The notes under the pieces: generated by a model
Seen by the model: only the letters and a program-made list of their open reading frames with translations
Databases searched by the model: none
Told to the model about the DNA's origin: nothing
Made by a program: the position numbers and the translations under genes
Assembly (NCBI RefSeq): GCF_007829835.1
Contig: NZ_VIWP01000002.1
Coordinates: forward strand, 868,001 to 932,000
From: Neorhizobium alkalisoli
GTDB lineage: Bacteria > Pseudomonadota > Alphaproteobacteria > Rhizobiales > Rhizobiaceae
Reading direction: 5' to 3'
DNA: 64,000 nt
Shown here: positions 1 through 9,154 of the stretch, piece by piece
How positions within the stretch are numbered: the stretch's first letter is position 1
Layout: every line of letters starts with the position of its first letter

Positions 1-1
1 G

Positions 2-46
2 ATCGAGCTCACCGGGTTCGGTGAAGGTTATGACGCGCTGCCGTGA
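2..46 (+). CDS. C-terminal end of an IalB-like protein (partial)
   Basis: Only the last 14 codons lie in the window, in frame from base 2, ending at TGA 44-46. The tail reads IELTGFGEGYDALP. It resembles the C-terminal end of invasion-associated locus B (IalB) proteins, small secreted proteins of rhizobia and Bartonella that end in a similar Gly-Phe...Ala-Leu tail. The gene runs off the left edge, so the identification rests on a very short stretch. It could be the end of another protein. Its stop lies 13 bases before the next likely start at 60. Confidence 0.4.
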   Translation: MELTGFGEGYDALP

Positions 47-59
47 TCTCGAAATCCCG

Positions 60-569
60 ATGAGCCAGCCGGACGCCCAGAAATTCACCCTTCGTTACGA
101 CGATGACATCGTGCGCGACGCGGCCAATGCCTATGTCTGGCAGAGAGCCGTGCTCGAGCAGAAAACGATGTGGACCGTCTCCGTGCTGATGGTGATCTTT
201 GCCGTTTATCTGATCGCGACCGGCGGGACCGTGCTGTTTACGGTCGTCATGCTGGCTCTGGCCGTCGCACCCTTCGCCATCGTCGGTTTCAGCCGCCACA
301 AGCATCACGCCGAAGCGTTTGGCCGCTACCGCAACATGCGCGAGCCGAAACTTGAGATCACGGTCGATGCGGCCGGTATCGACATCCGCTCCGATCTCGG
401 CAATGGACGCATGAACTGGCGCGACATCAAGGAGATCTGGGAACGTCCGCGGTCGTTCATGATCTTCAGCGACGAGGAAACCTATGTCGCCCTGCCGCGG
501 GATGGCATGCCGCAAGAGGTTCAGGCTGAACTCAAAGGCCGGTCGGCCGCACTGCGCAGCGTCGCCTGA
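60..569 (+). CDS. YcxB-like membrane protein
   Basis: A protein of 169 residues. Two hydrophobic segments at about residues 36-55 and 60-80 should form a membrane hairpin. They are followed by a cytoplasmic domain (about 85-165) resembling the YcxB-like domain, with a Trp-Arg-Asp-Ile-Lys-Glu-Ile stretch and a short beta-rich end. The function of the family is unknown. ATG at 60 was chosen because the preceding reading frame stops at 46. An upstream GTG at 21 and ATG at 30 are in frame but would overlap that gene. No strong ribosome-binding site is seen for any of the three. It reads in the same direction as tldD but is separated from it by a mosaic repeat. Confidence 0.7.
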   Translation: MSQPDAQKFTLRYDDDIVRDAANAYVWQRAVLEQKTMWTVSVLMVIFAVYLIATGGTVLFTVVMLALAVAPFAIVGFSRHKHHAEAFGRYRNMREPKLEITVDAAGIDIRSDLGNGRMNWRDIKEIWERPRSFMIFSDEETYVALPRDGMPQEVQAELKGRSAALRSVA

Positions 570-638
570 GGCTTGCGCAGGTCCGTTGCGGGTCCTACAT
601 CGGGTTCCAGACATTTTTGGTTCGGGCGCGCTGTAATT

Positions 639-778
639 GCCCCTCACCCTAACCCTCTCCCCGTTTAAACGGGGAGAGGGGACGTGCCACATCGAAACTT
701 CGCTCTTGGAGTGAGACGGTGCGGCATATCCCTTCGCCCCGCTTGCGGGGAGAAGGTGCCGGCAGGCGGATGAGGGGC
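639..778. repeat. Mosaic palindromic intergenic element, copy A
   Basis: A unit of about 140 bases with GCCCCTCACCC at the left end and GATGAGGGGC at the right. It contains two hairpins: CCTCTCCCCG/CGGGGAGAGG around TTTAAA at 654-679, and one with arms near 731-741 and 746-756. The same building blocks occur inverted at 43710-43837. This architecture matches the rhizobial intergenic mosaic elements (RIME-like). It lies just upstream of tldD, whose frame stays open back into it. The real tldD start is after the element. Confidence 0.75.
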
Positions 779-832
779 AATGCGCGCAAGAATCAAGCCG
801 GAAAACCTCTGGCCAGCGGAGCATATATAGCG

Positions 833-2248
833 ATGAATACCGACCTCCTCTCCCTGTTCGACGCCGACGAGACCAAGCTGCGCTCGATCCTGTCCGAAGC
901 GCTGACCGGCGCCGATGACGGCGAGCTTTACATCGAACATGCGCAGGCGGAATCGCTGACATTCGACAATGGCCGCCTGAAGGGTGGTTCGTTCAACACC
1001 GACCAGGGTTTTGGCCTGCGATCGGTTGCGGGCGAGGCTGTCGGTTATGCCCATGCGGGCGAGCTTTCGGCCGCCGCCCTGTCGCGCGCCTCGGATGCCG
1101 TGCGTGCCGTCACGGCCGGTTATTCCGGCAATTACGCCGCCGCTCCGCAGCGCACCAACAAGAAATATTATGGCGATGAAAACCCGATCGGTTCGCCGAG
1201 CTTCGAGGAAAAGGCGAAGCTCCTGGCCGAGATCGACGCCTATCTGCGCGACAAGGATCCATCGGTGCGGCAGGTGACGGCATCGATCGCCGCCAGCTGG
1301 CAGGTGGTCGACATCCTTCGCGCCGACGGCCATCGTGTGCAGGATATCCGCCCGATGACGCGGCTCAACATTTCCGTCGTGGTCGGTGACGGCGACCGGC
1401 AGGAATCGGGTTCGTTCGGCACGGGTGGCCGTATTGGCTTTGGCGATTTCGTCACCGAAGGCAACTGGCATACCGGCGCCGACGAGGCGCTGCGGCAGGC
1501 ACTGGTCAACCTCACGGCAATCGACGCCCCGGCCGGCACGATGGATGTCGTGCTGTCTTCCGGCTGGCCGGGCGTGATGCTGCACGAAGCCGTCGGCCAC
1601 GGACTGGAAGGCGATTTCAACCGCAAGAAGACCTCCGCCTTTGCCGGCCTGATGGGCGAGATGGTCGCCGCTCCCGGCGTCACCGTCGTCGACGACGGCA
1701 CGATCGACAACCGCCGTGGTTCGCTGACGATCGACGACGAAGGCACGCCGTCGGCCTATAACGTACTGATCGAGAACGGCCGCCTCGTCGGCTATATGCA
1801 GGATCGTCAGAACGCACGCCTGATGGGCGTCGCCCCGACCGGCAATGGCCGTCGTCAGGGTTATGCCTACCAGCCGATGCCACGCATGACCAACACCTAC
1901 ATGCTCGGCGGCGACAAGAGCCCCGAAGAGATCATCGCGTCCGTCAAGAAGGGCATCTATGCCGTCTCCTTCGGTGGCGGCCAGGTGGACATCACGTCAG
2001 GCAAGTTCGTGTTCGGCTGCACCGAGGCCTATATGATCGAGAACGGCAAGGTCGGCCCTGCCATCAAGGGCGCCATGCTGATCGGCAACGGCCCGGATGC
2101 GATGAAGCGCGTCTCGATGGTCGGCAACGACATGAAGCTCGACACCGGTATCGGCAATTGCGGCAAGGGCGGCCAGTGGGTGCCGGTCGGCGTCGGCCAG
2201 CCGCATCTGCGCATGGATCAGGTGACGGTCGGCGGCACCAAGACGTGA
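833..2248 (+). CDS. tldD: Metalloprotease TldD
   Basis: A protein of 471 residues, full length for TldD. With PmbA/TldE it forms a zinc metalloprotease that trims small unfolded peptides such as microcin B17 and degrades CcdA. The HEAVGHGLEGD motif at about residues 251-261 supplies the HExxxH zinc ligands. The late Cys in IGNCGKGG (about 443) matches the third ligand. The frame is open to 719 inside a repeat element, but similarity to TldD begins at MNTDLL, so ATG 833 is used. The stop overlaps the start of the next gene in GTGA. No PmbA gene is in the window. Confidence 0.95.
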   Translation: MNTDLLSLFDADETKLRSILSEALTGADDGELYIEHAQAESLTFDNGRLKGGSFNTDQGFGLRSVAGEAVGYAHAGELSAAALSRASDAVRAVTAGYSGNYAAAPQRTNKKYYGDENPIGSPSFEEKAKLLAEIDAYLRDKDPSVRQVTASIAASWQVVDILRADGHRVQDIRPMTRLNISVVVGDGDRQESGSFGTGGRIGFGDFVTEGNWHTGADEALRQALVNLTAIDAPAGTMDVVLSSGWPGVMLHEAVGHGLEGDFNRKKTSAFAGLMGEMVAAPGVTVVDDGTIDNRRGSLTIDDEGTPSAYNVLIENGRLVGYMQDRQNARLMGVAPTGNGRRQGYAYQPMPRMTNTYMLGGDKSPEEIIASVKKGIYAVSFGGGQVDITSGKFVFGCTEAYMIENGKVGPAIKGAMLIGNGPDAMKRVSMVGNDMKLDTGIGNCGKGGQWVPVGVGQPHLRMDQVTVGGTKT

Positions 2249-2688
2249 CGTCGCAAAGCTCGAACGCGCTCGTCCCGGAACTCGCCGTCAGCGACTGGCG
2301 TAAAAGCCGCGAGTTCTATTGCGAGCTGATCGGCTTCTCCGTGGTTTACGAACGATCCGAAGAGGGTTTCGTCTATCTGTCGCTTGGTGAGGCGGAGCTG
2401 ATGCTCGACCAGATCGGCGTCGGGCGTGACTTCGATCTTTCCGACTCGCCACTCACCTATCCGTTCGGTCGCGGCTTGAACCTGCAGATCAGGGTTTTGG
2501 CAATCGATGTCATTCTCGAAAGGCTGCATGCGGCAGGAATTGCGCTTTATTTGCCGCCGGAAGAGAAATGGTATCGGATAGGCGATCTGGAAAGCGGAAA
2601 CAGACAGTTCGTGGTCGCGGATCCGGACGGTTATCTGTTGCGGCTGTTTGAGGATCTTGGAGAGAGGCCGCACACCGTGACCACATGA
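2245..2688 (+). CDS. Glyoxalase/bleomycin-resistance fold protein
   Basis: A protein of 147 residues with one vicinal-oxygen-chelate (VOC) module. It opens with VPELAVSDWRKSREFYCELIGF, here spread over residues 9-30, the beta-alpha-beta signature of bleomycin-resistance and dioxygenase superfamily proteins. It ends with a VVADPDGYLLRLFEDL strand carrying the usual metal or dimer position. The GTG start overlaps the tldD stop by four bases, so the two are probably translationally coupled. It may sequester a drug or act on a small substrate. The family fold does not tell which. Confidence 0.8.
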   Translation: MTSQSSNALVPELAVSDWRKSREFYCELIGFSVVYERSEEGFVYLSLGEAELMLDQIGVGRDFDLSDSPLTYPFGRGLNLQIRVLAIDVILERLHAAGIALYLPPEEKWYRIGDLESGNRQFVVADPDGYLLRLFEDLGERPHTVTT

Positions 2689-2813
2689 CGGCCGCGGCGT
2701 CGATACCTGCAGGGCAAAAGTTCGTTCGCGGCTGACCGACAAGATCATCCGCTTGACTTGCGGGCGGAAATCTCGCCACTGTCCGGCCTTTCCCGTCACA
2801 CGCAGTCTTTCCC

Positions 2814-3605
2814 ATGGATACCCCCTCCCCGCTCGCAGCCTTTTTTGCCGACTGGCTTCCCGGCCATTCGCCGGAGCAGCTTGCCTTCGTGTTTGCGGCG
2901 GCGCTGATTGCAGGTCTAGCGCGTGGTTTTTCCGGCTTTGGCGGGGCGCTGATCTTCGTGCCGCTGGCGAGCGCTGCGGTCGGCCCAAAAATAGCTTCGG
3001 CCCTGCTTCTCGTCATCGATGGCGTCATGACGCTCGGCATGGTGCCGGATGGCTGGCGAAAGGCCAATCGGCGCGAGGTCTTCACCATGCTGTCGGGGGC
3101 GCTGGTCGGCGTTCCGACGGGAACGGCGGTGCTTGCGCTTCTGCCCTCGATCACGCTGCGCTGGATCATCTCGATCGTCGCAATCTGCCTCCTCGTCTTC
3201 CTCATCTCCGGCTGGCGTTATCATGGCCGGCCGAAGACGCCGATGACGGTCGGGGTCGGGCTGCTTGCCGGCATATTCGGGGGAGCCGCGCAGATGTCGG
3301 GGCCGCCGGTCGTCGCCTACTGGCTCGGCGGCACGATCGCCGCATCAGTCGTGCGGGCCAATCTCATCTTCTATTTCGCACTCTCGACGGTGATCTCGGC
3401 CGCCTCCTATATCATCGGCGGATTGCTGACGCCGGAGGTGCTGATTATCGCCGTCATCATCGCGCCGGCCTACGGGCTCGGGCTTTATGGCGGATCGCGG
3501 CTTTTCGGTGTGGCGAGCGATATTACCTTCCGGCGGATCTGCTTCTTCCTGATCGCCGCTGCCGTGCTGGTCGGCCTGCCGCTGTTCGACAGCCTGCGGC
3601 CCTGA
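2814..3605 (+). CDS. TauE/SafE-family sulfite exporter-like permease
   Basis: A protein of 263 residues, about eight predicted membrane segments and a Gly-rich AGLARGFSGFGGALIFVPL segment near residues 30-50, the hallmark of the TauE/SafE (formerly DUF81) family. A second half-repeat begins near GLLAGIFGGAAQMSGPPVV, residues 151-169. Members move sulfite, sulfoacetate or other organosulfonates across the inner membrane. The substrate here cannot be read from sequence. ATG at 2814 follows CCC and has no clear Shine-Dalgarno. It is a single gene between the VOC protein and a deacetylase. Confidence 0.85.
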   Translation: MDTPSPLAAFFADWLPGHSPEQLAFVFAAALIAGLARGFSGFGGALIFVPLASAAVGPKIASALLLVIDGVMTLGMVPDGWRKANRREVFTMLSGALVGVPTGTAVLALLPSITLRWIISIVAICLLVFLISGWRYHGRPKTPMTVGVGLLAGIFGGAAQMSGPPVVAYWLGGTIAASVVRANLIFYFALSTVISAASYIIGGLLTPEVLIIAVIIAPAYGLGLYGGSRLFGVASDITFRRICFFLIAAAVLVGLPLFDSLRP

Positions 3606-3673
3606 CCACCTGTTGCAACCGCCTGTCAGCTTTCTTCAGCAACGCTTAACGTATAACGCGATACAGTTTCGGC

Positions 3674-4762
3674 TTGGCGGACAACACGGGCGTAATCGTA
3701 GTGGGGAATACGAAAGCGAAGCTGCGGACCTTATGGCGCCGCTACTGGAGACGGCGGATGATGGCTGGCGGCCTCGATCTTGCGGCCATCCTGTCACGCG
3801 CCGGGCTGATGCAACACGCCCGCGGCCGTGGCGCGATCTTTACCCTGCATCACGTGCGCCCGAAACAGTCCCAGCCGCTCGAGCCGAGCGCCCATCTCGA
3901 AGTGACGCCGGAATTCCTGGCCGAAGCGATCGAATGTCTTGCGGCAGAAGGCTACGATTTCATTCCGCTGGCGGATGTGCCCGCACGGCTGGCTTCCCCG
4001 ACCTCAAAACCGTTTGCCGCCTTTACGCTGGATGACGGTTATCGCAACAATGCCGAATATGCGCTGCCGGTGTTCGAGCGCTATCACGTGCCCTTCACCG
4101 TGTTCGTAACGCGCGGCTTTGCCGAACGCAGCCATTCGCTCTGGTGGGAAACACTGGCCGTGCTTCTCGGCCGGGAAAACAAGGTGACTTTCGATTTCGG
4201 TTACGGGGCCGAAACTCTCGACCTCTCCACCGTGTCGCGCAAATTCGATGCCTTCGAGCGCTTCGCGGACTTTGTCTCGGACAATGACGAGGCGACGGCC
4301 ATCGCGAAGGTCGATGCGTTGGCGCTGAGCCATGGCGTCGATCCGCTGAAGATCACCGCCGAACTCACCATGACACCGGAAGAGCTTAAAACCCTGTCGG
4401 CCCACCCGCTCGCTTCGCTCGGCGCCCACACGACGAGCCATCGGGCGATTTCCCGGCTCTCGCCGGCAGAGGCGCAGGCGGAGATGCGGGAATCGGCCGA
4501 CTATGTCGAGCAGCTGACCGGCAAGCGTCCCGTCACGATCGCCTATCCCTATGGCACGCGCCAGGCCGTGTCGGAACGCGAATACCAGATCGCCCGCGAC
4601 CTCGATTTCTCGGTCGCGGTCACCACCCAGCCGGGCACGATCTGCGAGAAAAGCATGAGCCGGCTGACCGGCCTGCCGCGCATTTCGCTGAACGGGTTTT
4701 ACCAGCACGCGCGTTATGTCTCGGCGCTGGCCTCGGGCATTCCGTTCACCGTCGCGAAATAG
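3674..4762 (+). CDS. Polysaccharide deacetylase (NodB-like) family protein
   Basis: About 362 residues from a TTG start. The NodB homology domain shows FTLDDGYRNN (residues 117-126), giving the metal-binding Asp and catalytic Asp, and GAHTTSHRAIS near 249-259 with the His pair. A later PYPYG-like strand (IAYPYGTRQ) completes the fold. Such enzymes remove N- or O-acetyl groups from cell-surface sugars. The start is uncertain: GTG at 3701 and ATG at 3758, the latter after GGAGACGG, are alternatives. There is no signal peptide, so the enzyme may act in the cytoplasm on lipid-linked or nucleotide-linked sugars. A mosaic repeat lies right after it. Confidence 0.85.
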   Translation: MADNTGVIVVGNTKAKLRTLWRRYWRRRMMAGGLDLAAILSRAGLMQHARGRGAIFTLHHVRPKQSQPLEPSAHLEVTPEFLAEAIECLAAEGYDFIPLADVPARLASPTSKPFAAFTLDDGYRNNAEYALPVFERYHVPFTVFVTRGFAERSHSLWWETLAVLLGRENKVTFDFGYGAETLDLSTVSRKFDAFERFADFVSDNDEATAIAKVDALALSHGVDPLKITAELTMTPEELKTLSAHPLASLGAHTTSHRAISRLSPAEAQAEMRESADYVEQLTGKRPVTIAYPYGTRQAVSEREYQIARDLDFSVAVTTQPGTICEKSMSRLTGLPRISLNGFYQHARYVSALASGIPFTVAK

Positions 4763-4776
4763 GCGCTTCCCCAAAG

Positions 4777-4910
4777 ACCCCTCCCCACCCTCCCCACAAG
4801 GGGGAGGGCTTAACCCGGCCGATCCGCCTCAACCTTATTTGAAGCAGGAGAGCGCTCCAGGTCTTCTCCCCCCTTGTGGGGGAGATGGCCGGCAGGCCAG
4901 AGAGGGCCTT
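4777..4910. repeat. Mosaic palindromic intergenic element, copy B
   Basis: The left part has CCCCTCCCCACCCTCCCCACAAG followed by GGGGAGGG. The right part has TTCTCCCCCCTTGTGGGGGAG followed by GGCCGGCAGGCC and AGAGGG. It shares the C-rich/G-rich hairpin plus GCCGGCAGG box layout of copies A, C and D but is more diverged. It fills the space between the convergent deacetylase and pdxH genes, where its hairpins could also end transcripts. Confidence 0.6.
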
Positions 4911-4929
4911 CAGCCAAAACAGATATTCC

Positions 4930-5550
4930 TCACGGATACATCCGCACCTTTTCCCAATTGCCTTCCGGCGTCTCGCGGCGGAATTCGATACGGTCGTGCA
5001 GTCGGAACTGGCGGTCATGCCAGAATTCGATCGAGACCGGACGGATACGGAAACCGGACCAATAGGGCGGCCGGGGGATCTCGCCGATCGCGTATTTTGC
5101 CGTGTATTCGGCGACCGACTTCTCCAGCGCGAATCGCCCTTCGAGCGGCCGGGACTGTTTTGAGGCCCAGGCACCGATTCGGCTGCCCCTTGCCCGCGAG
5201 GCATAATAGGCATCGGCTTCGGCATCCGTGACGATTTCCACGGGGCCGCGAAGACGGACCTGACGTCTTTGTGATTTCCAGTGAAAGACCATCGCGGCCT
5301 TCTTCTGGCCGAGGATCTCCTGACCCTTCTGGCTCTCGAAATTGGTATAGAAAACAAAGCCGTTTTCGTCATAACCCTTGAGCAGGACCATGCGCACATT
5401 GGGCAGTCCATGCTCGTCCACCGTTGCCAGCGCAACGGCATTGGGATCGTTGATTTCGGTGGCTTCCGCGTCCTTCAACCACTTGCCGAACAAGGCGAAG
5501 GGCTCGCTTTCCTCGGTGAAGTCACCGCTTGTTAACCCGATTGCAGCCAT
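4930..5550 (-). CDS. pdxH: Pyridoxamine/pyridoxine 5'-phosphate oxidase
   Basis: A 206-residue enzyme that uses FMN and oxygen to oxidise PNP or PMP to pyridoxal 5'-phosphate, the last step of PLP synthesis and salvage. The FMN-binding region [20 protein letters not shown], residues 51-70, is complete. So is the C-terminal [12 protein letters not shown]...RLHDR region (about 168-188) with the conserved Arg and His for PLP phosphate. The frame is open a further 25 codons, but similarity starts at MAAIGL, ATG at 5550. It is read divergently from the lipoprotein gene at 5610. Confidence 0.95.
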   Translation of the reverse strand: MAAIGLTSGDFTEESEPFALFGKWLKDAEATEINDPNAVALATVDEHGLPNVRMVLLKGYDENGFVFYTNFESQKGQEILGQKKAAMVFHWKSQRRQVRLRGPVEIVTDAEADAYYASRARGSRIGAWASKQSRPLEGRFALEKSVAEYTAKYAIGEIPRPPYWSGFRIRPVSIEFWHDRQFRLHDRIEFRRETPEGNWEKVRMYP

Positions 5551-5609
5551 ATTGACTAAAATACTCCCAGTCTGTTGAACATGCCCGAGACCTCCGGACA
5601 GGACCCAAG

Positions 5610-6059
5610 GTGGTAGTGATAGCAAAGTCGAAGTGCCGTAAACAGTGGTCGAACCTGACGAGCCCGTTCGGGGTCGCAGCCGTGGCCTGCCTGCTCCTCA
5701 GCGGCTGCACCAGCAGCATGGATCTGTTCAGCAGTGCCGACAAGGTCGATCGCAGCATTTCGACGGGCACCGTGCCGAAGGTCAAATCCGGCGACGCACA
5801 GTCCGACGAAACGACGGTCCGCAATGCCGTGACCTCGGCCGACCTTGCCAAGGTCGGCGGCAATCCCCTCCCCTGGGCCAATTCCGCGACCGGCAGTGCC
5901 GGTGTCGTCTCGACGATCCGTGAAGATCGCGGCCAGGGTCATGTCTGCCGCGCCTTCACGACGACCCGCCATTCCTATGAAGGCGTCGCGATGTTTTCCG
6001 GTCAGGCCTGCATGACCGACAAGGGCGACTGGCTGTTAACCGCCTTCGACCGCCAGTAG
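5610..6059 (+). CDS. RT0821/Lpp0805-like surface lipoprotein
   Basis: A protein of 149 residues. The N-terminal signal ends in LLLSGC, a lipobox with Cys at about 33, so a lipoprotein is expected. The C-terminal half has [26 protein letters not shown], split here as residues 110-135, with two Cys and a beta-rich layout as in RT0821/Lpp0805 family surface proteins. Their role is not established. GTG at 5610 is used. GTG at 5616 has better spacing to AAGG at 5607-5610 and may be the true start. It is divergent from pdxH with only 59 bases between them. Confidence 0.75.
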   Translation: MVVIAKSKCRKQWSNLTSPFGVAAVACLLLSGCTSSMDLFSSADKVDRSISTGTVPKVKSGDAQSDETTVRNAVTSADLAKVGGNPLPWANSATGSAGVVSTIREDRGQGHVCRAFTTTRHSYEGVAMFSGQACMTDKGDWLLTAFDRQ

Positions 6060-6257
6060 ACCGATTATTTACCCTAACCGGTATCGGTTGCAGCGCGTAA
6101 CCACTGATTCAGGACTTCCCTCCTAGTTTAATCGAAATTGACCGGACAGGTGATGGCGCATGAGGAGCCGTCGCCGGTCCAGAGTGTTTTTCGAGTATCG
6201 GGGGATCCAGGACATGAGCACGGATCCATCGCCCACAGCGTTACGGGTGGTTTCAAA

Positions 6258-7520
6258 ATGCGTGATCCCTACTCACTGCTCGGCGTGAAGCGAAACGCCA
6301 ATTCCGATGAGATCAAGGCAGCCTGGCGCACCAAGGCCAAGAGCATCCATCCCGATCACAATCAGGACGATCCGGAGGCCGGCTCGCGTTTCGCGGAGGT
6401 CGGACAGGCCTATGAACTCCTGAAGGACCCACAGCGCCGGCAGCGTTATGACAAGGCGGCAGAGATGCAGCAGACCTATATGCAACAGCGCCAGTCGGCC
6501 CGCGAGGCGGAAGCCCGTGCGAGGGCAGCAAGAGCCAATGCGGAAAAGGTGATGGAAGAGCTGGCGCGCGCCAATGCGCAGCGCGCCCAGGCCGCCGCTT
6601 CCGCCGCGCAGCAGGATCAGGCTGCAAAGGACAAACAGCAAAAGGCCCAGCAGACGTCCGACCAGGCCAATAAAGCCCAGAACACGGCTGGACAGGCCCA
6701 GGCCGGCAACGCGAACAGCCAGCAGGACAAGACCCAGCAGAACAAGGCGGAACAGGGCAAGGCCGAGCAGAGCAAGGCTCAGGGCCCGGAAAGCGCCGAG
6801 GACATGATCGAGCGCATCTTCGGCGTCGGCCCTGACGGTGGCCGCTCGGAGACCGCGTCCGGAACGGCTGGTGCAACGAATCAGGACGCCAAGGTTGGCG
6901 ACTCGGAGAAGACCGACGGCGCGCCAGAGGGCCGGCAACCGCTGCCGGTGATGGCGATCGATCTCATTTCCGCATTGGTACGGCGGATCCGCGGCACCGC
7001 GCCGCCGCCGGAAAAGGCGCCGGATCTTGCCATCGAGGCGACGGTCACGATCGACGACCTGTTGAAGCATAATGCGGTGACGCTGCATCTTCCCGAAGAG
7101 CGGGACGTGCGCGTTCCCCTCGAAAACGGCATGACGGACGGCCATGTGCTGCGGCTCAAGGGCCAGGGCACAAAGCTGCCGGGCATGAAACAGGGCGATG
7201 TCGTCGTGACGCTCAAGGTCGCCAGAGACGCCCGGTTTACCGTGGATGGCTTCGACCTGCACACGGTGCTGCAGATTTCGCTGGAAGATGCGGTACTTGG
7301 TGCGGAAGTGACGCTGCCGACGCCGGATGGCGAGAAGCCGCTCACCGTCGAGCCCTGGTCGGGTTCCGATCGCAGCATCCGCGTCAATGGGCTCGGCCTT
7401 CGCAATGAGACAGGAAGCCGCGGCGATCTCGTCGTCGAACTTCGTATTGTCCTGTGGGAAAAGCCGGATCAGAAGGTTACCGACCTGATGCGGCACATGC
7501 GCCACGGTCTCTTCATCTGA
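6258..7520 (+). CDS. DnaJ/CbpA-type J-domain co-chaperone
   Basis: A protein of 420 residues. The N-terminal J domain (about 1-70) has the HPD tripeptide in SIHPDHNQ that stimulates DnaK. Residues 75-200 form a low-complexity linker very rich in Ala, Gln and Lys. The C-terminal part (about 260-400) is a DnaJ substrate-binding beta domain (LPEERDVRVPLENGMTDGH...). The Cys-rich zinc finger of DnaJ is absent, so the protein is of the CbpA class. The frame opens at 6138, but the J domain begins at MRDPYS, ATG 6258. It sits between a lipoprotein gene and fabI. Confidence 0.85.
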   Translation: MRDPYSLLGVKRNANSDEIKAAWRTKAKSIHPDHNQDDPEAGSRFAEVGQAYELLKDPQRRQRYDKAAEMQQTYMQQRQSAREAEARARAARANAEKVMEELARANAQRAQAAASAAQQDQAAKDKQQKAQQTSDQANKAQNTAGQAQAGNANSQQDKTQQNKAEQGKAEQSKAQGPESAEDMIERIFGVGPDGGRSETASGTAGATNQDAKVGDSEKTDGAPEGRQPLPVMAIDLISALVRRIRGTAPPPEKAPDLAIEATVTIDDLLKHNAVTLHLPEERDVRVPLENGMTDGHVLRLKGQGTKLPGMKQGDVVVTLKVARDARFTVDGFDLHTVLQISLEDAVLGAEVTLPTPDGEKPLTVEPWSGSDRSIRVNGLGLRNETGSRGDLVVELRIVLWEKPDQKVTDLMRHMRHGLFI

Positions 7521-7682
7521 CCAAATCGGACAATATTACAGTGCCGTGACAATAGCGGTCGGTTTTCAACCGTTTCGCACCCTTTGTTACGGCCACTAAC
7601 ATGAGATGATACTGGCAAGCTTGAACCCTTGAGCCGCCTATGTCATAGGCAACGAAATTTCCAGACTCTCGAGGGATGCAGA

Positions 7683-8501
7683 ATGGTTCAGGCTTCCGGC
7701 CTCATGGCAGGCAAACGCGGCGTCATCTTGGGCGTCGCCAATAACCGCTCGATCGCATGGGGCATTGCAAAGGCCATTCATGCGCAGGGTGGCGAGATTG
7801 CGCTGACATGGCAGGGCGATGCACTGAAGAAGCGTGTCGAGCCGCTCGCAGCGGAAATCGGCGCTCATATGGCAGGACACTGTGATGTCATGGACGAAGC
7901 GTCGATCGACGCCGTCTTTGCCAATCTTGAAGCAAAATGGGGCAAGCTCGACTTCCTCGTTCATGCAATCGGTTTCTCCGACAAGGACGAACTGACCGGC
8001 CGTTACGTCGATACGACGCCGGACAACTTTGCCAAGACGATGCAGATCTCGGTCTATTCCTTTACCTCCGTCGCACGCCGCGCGGAAAAGCTGATGACCG
8101 ATGGCGGCTCGATGCTGACGCTGACCTATTACGGTGCAGAGAAGGTCATGCCGAACTATAACGTCATGGGCGTTGCCAAGGCTGCACTCGAAGCGAGCGT
8201 CAAGTACCTCGCCGTCGACCTCGGCCCGAAGAACATCCGCGTCAACGCCATCTCGGCCGGCCCGATCAAGACGCTGGCTGCCTCCGGCATCGGCGACTTC
8301 CGCTATATTCTCAAGTGGAACGAATATAACGCGCCGCTGCGCCGTACCGTGACGATCGAGGAAGTTGGTGATGTTGGCCTTTACATGCTGTCCGATCTGT
8401 CGCGTTCGGTAACGGGCGAGACCCATCACGCCGACAGCGGTTATCACGTCATCGGCATGAAGGCGGTCGATGCGCCTGACATCTCGGTCATCAAGGACTG
8501 A
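7683..8501 (+). CDS. fabI: Enoyl-[acyl-carrier-protein] reductase (NADH), FabI
   Basis: A 272-residue short-chain dehydrogenase that reduces trans-2-enoyl-ACP in the last step of fatty-acid elongation and is the target of triclosan. The nucleotide motif GVANNRSIAWGIAKA is at residues 19-33. The FabI catalytic pair Tyr-x6-Lys is in YNVMGVAK, with PIKTLAASGIGDF after it. ATG 7683 follows GAGGGATGC. Rhizobia often carry two fabI copies, so this one may be either. The gene precedes a histidine phosphatase by 20 bases, probably as an operon. Confidence 0.93.
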   Translation: MVQASGLMAGKRGVILGVANNRSIAWGIAKAIHAQGGEIALTWQGDALKKRVEPLAAEIGAHMAGHCDVMDEASIDAVFANLEAKWGKLDFLVHAIGFSDKDELTGRYVDTTPDNFAKTMQISVYSFTSVARRAEKLMTDGGSMLTLTYYGAEKVMPNYNVMGVAKAALEASVKYLAVDLGPKNIRVNAISAGPIKTLAASGIGDFRYILKWNEYNAPLRRTVTIEEVGDVGLYMLSDLSRSVTGETHHADSGYHVIGMKAVDAPDISVIKD

Positions 8502-8521
8502 TAAGCCGGGAGGCTGACGGC

Positions 8522-9109
8522 GTGCTTCATTACGTGATCCGTCACGGCCAGACCGACTGGAATGCGGAAGGCCGGCTGCAAGGCCAGAAGGATATTCCGC
8601 TCAACGATTTCGGTCGCCAGCAGGCGACCGGCAACGGCCTCAAGCTGCGCGAACTCGCCGGTGACGGCACCGGCTTTTCCTTCATCGCCAGCCCGCTTTC
8701 GCGCACCCGCGAAACGATGGAGCGGATCAGGACCGCGATGGGCCTCGATCCGAAGGATTACCTGACCGACGATCGGCTGCGGGAACTTTCCTTCGGCGAT
8801 TGGGAAGGCCACACGACCAAAGAAGTCAAACAATTCGCACCTGAAAAGCTGCGCGAGCGCAATCTCGGTAAATGGGGCTTCATTCCCCCCGGCCCGGCTG
8901 CGGAAAGCTACGAGATTCTTTCCTGGCGTGTCGGGGCGTGGTTCAATTCCCTGAGCGGACCGACGATCAGCGTCAGCCATGGCGGCGTCATCCGCTCGCT
9001 TTTCCGCCTCATCGGCAACATGCCGGAAGACGAAGCGGCGTCAATCTCGATCCCGCAGGATCACATTCTCAGGATCGACAGCGAAACCCGCGAAATCGGC
9101 TGGCTCTGA
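8522..9109 (+). CDS. Histidine phosphatase (phosphoglycerate mutase family)
   Basis: A protein of 195 residues. The N-terminal RHGQTDWN at 7-14 contains the phospho-accepting His, and VSHGGVIRS near 148-156 the second catalytic His. SPLSRTRETMERI supplies the conserved Arg. The family covers cofactor-dependent phosphoglycerate mutases and broad phosphatases such as CobC and PhoE. The length and GDWEG box favour a phosphatase. GTG at 8522 follows GGGAGGC with good spacing. It is downstream of fabI in the same direction. Confidence 0.85.
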   Translation: MLHYVIRHGQTDWNAEGRLQGQKDIPLNDFGRQQATGNGLKLRELAGDGTGFSFIASPLSRTRETMERIRTAMGLDPKDYLTDDRLRELSFGDWEGHTTKEVKQFAPEKLRERNLGKWGFIPPGPAAESYEILSWRVGAWFNSLSGPTISVSHGGVIRSLFRLIGNMPEDEAASISIPQDHILRIDSETREIGWL

Positions 9110-9154
9110 CCGATAGGCGGAAGCCTGCCCGCGAACGGGCGGCAGTGAGACGGA

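Noticed and set aside
4004..4774. 256-codon minus-strand frame
   Set aside because: It is the antisense shadow of the polysaccharide deacetylase gene.
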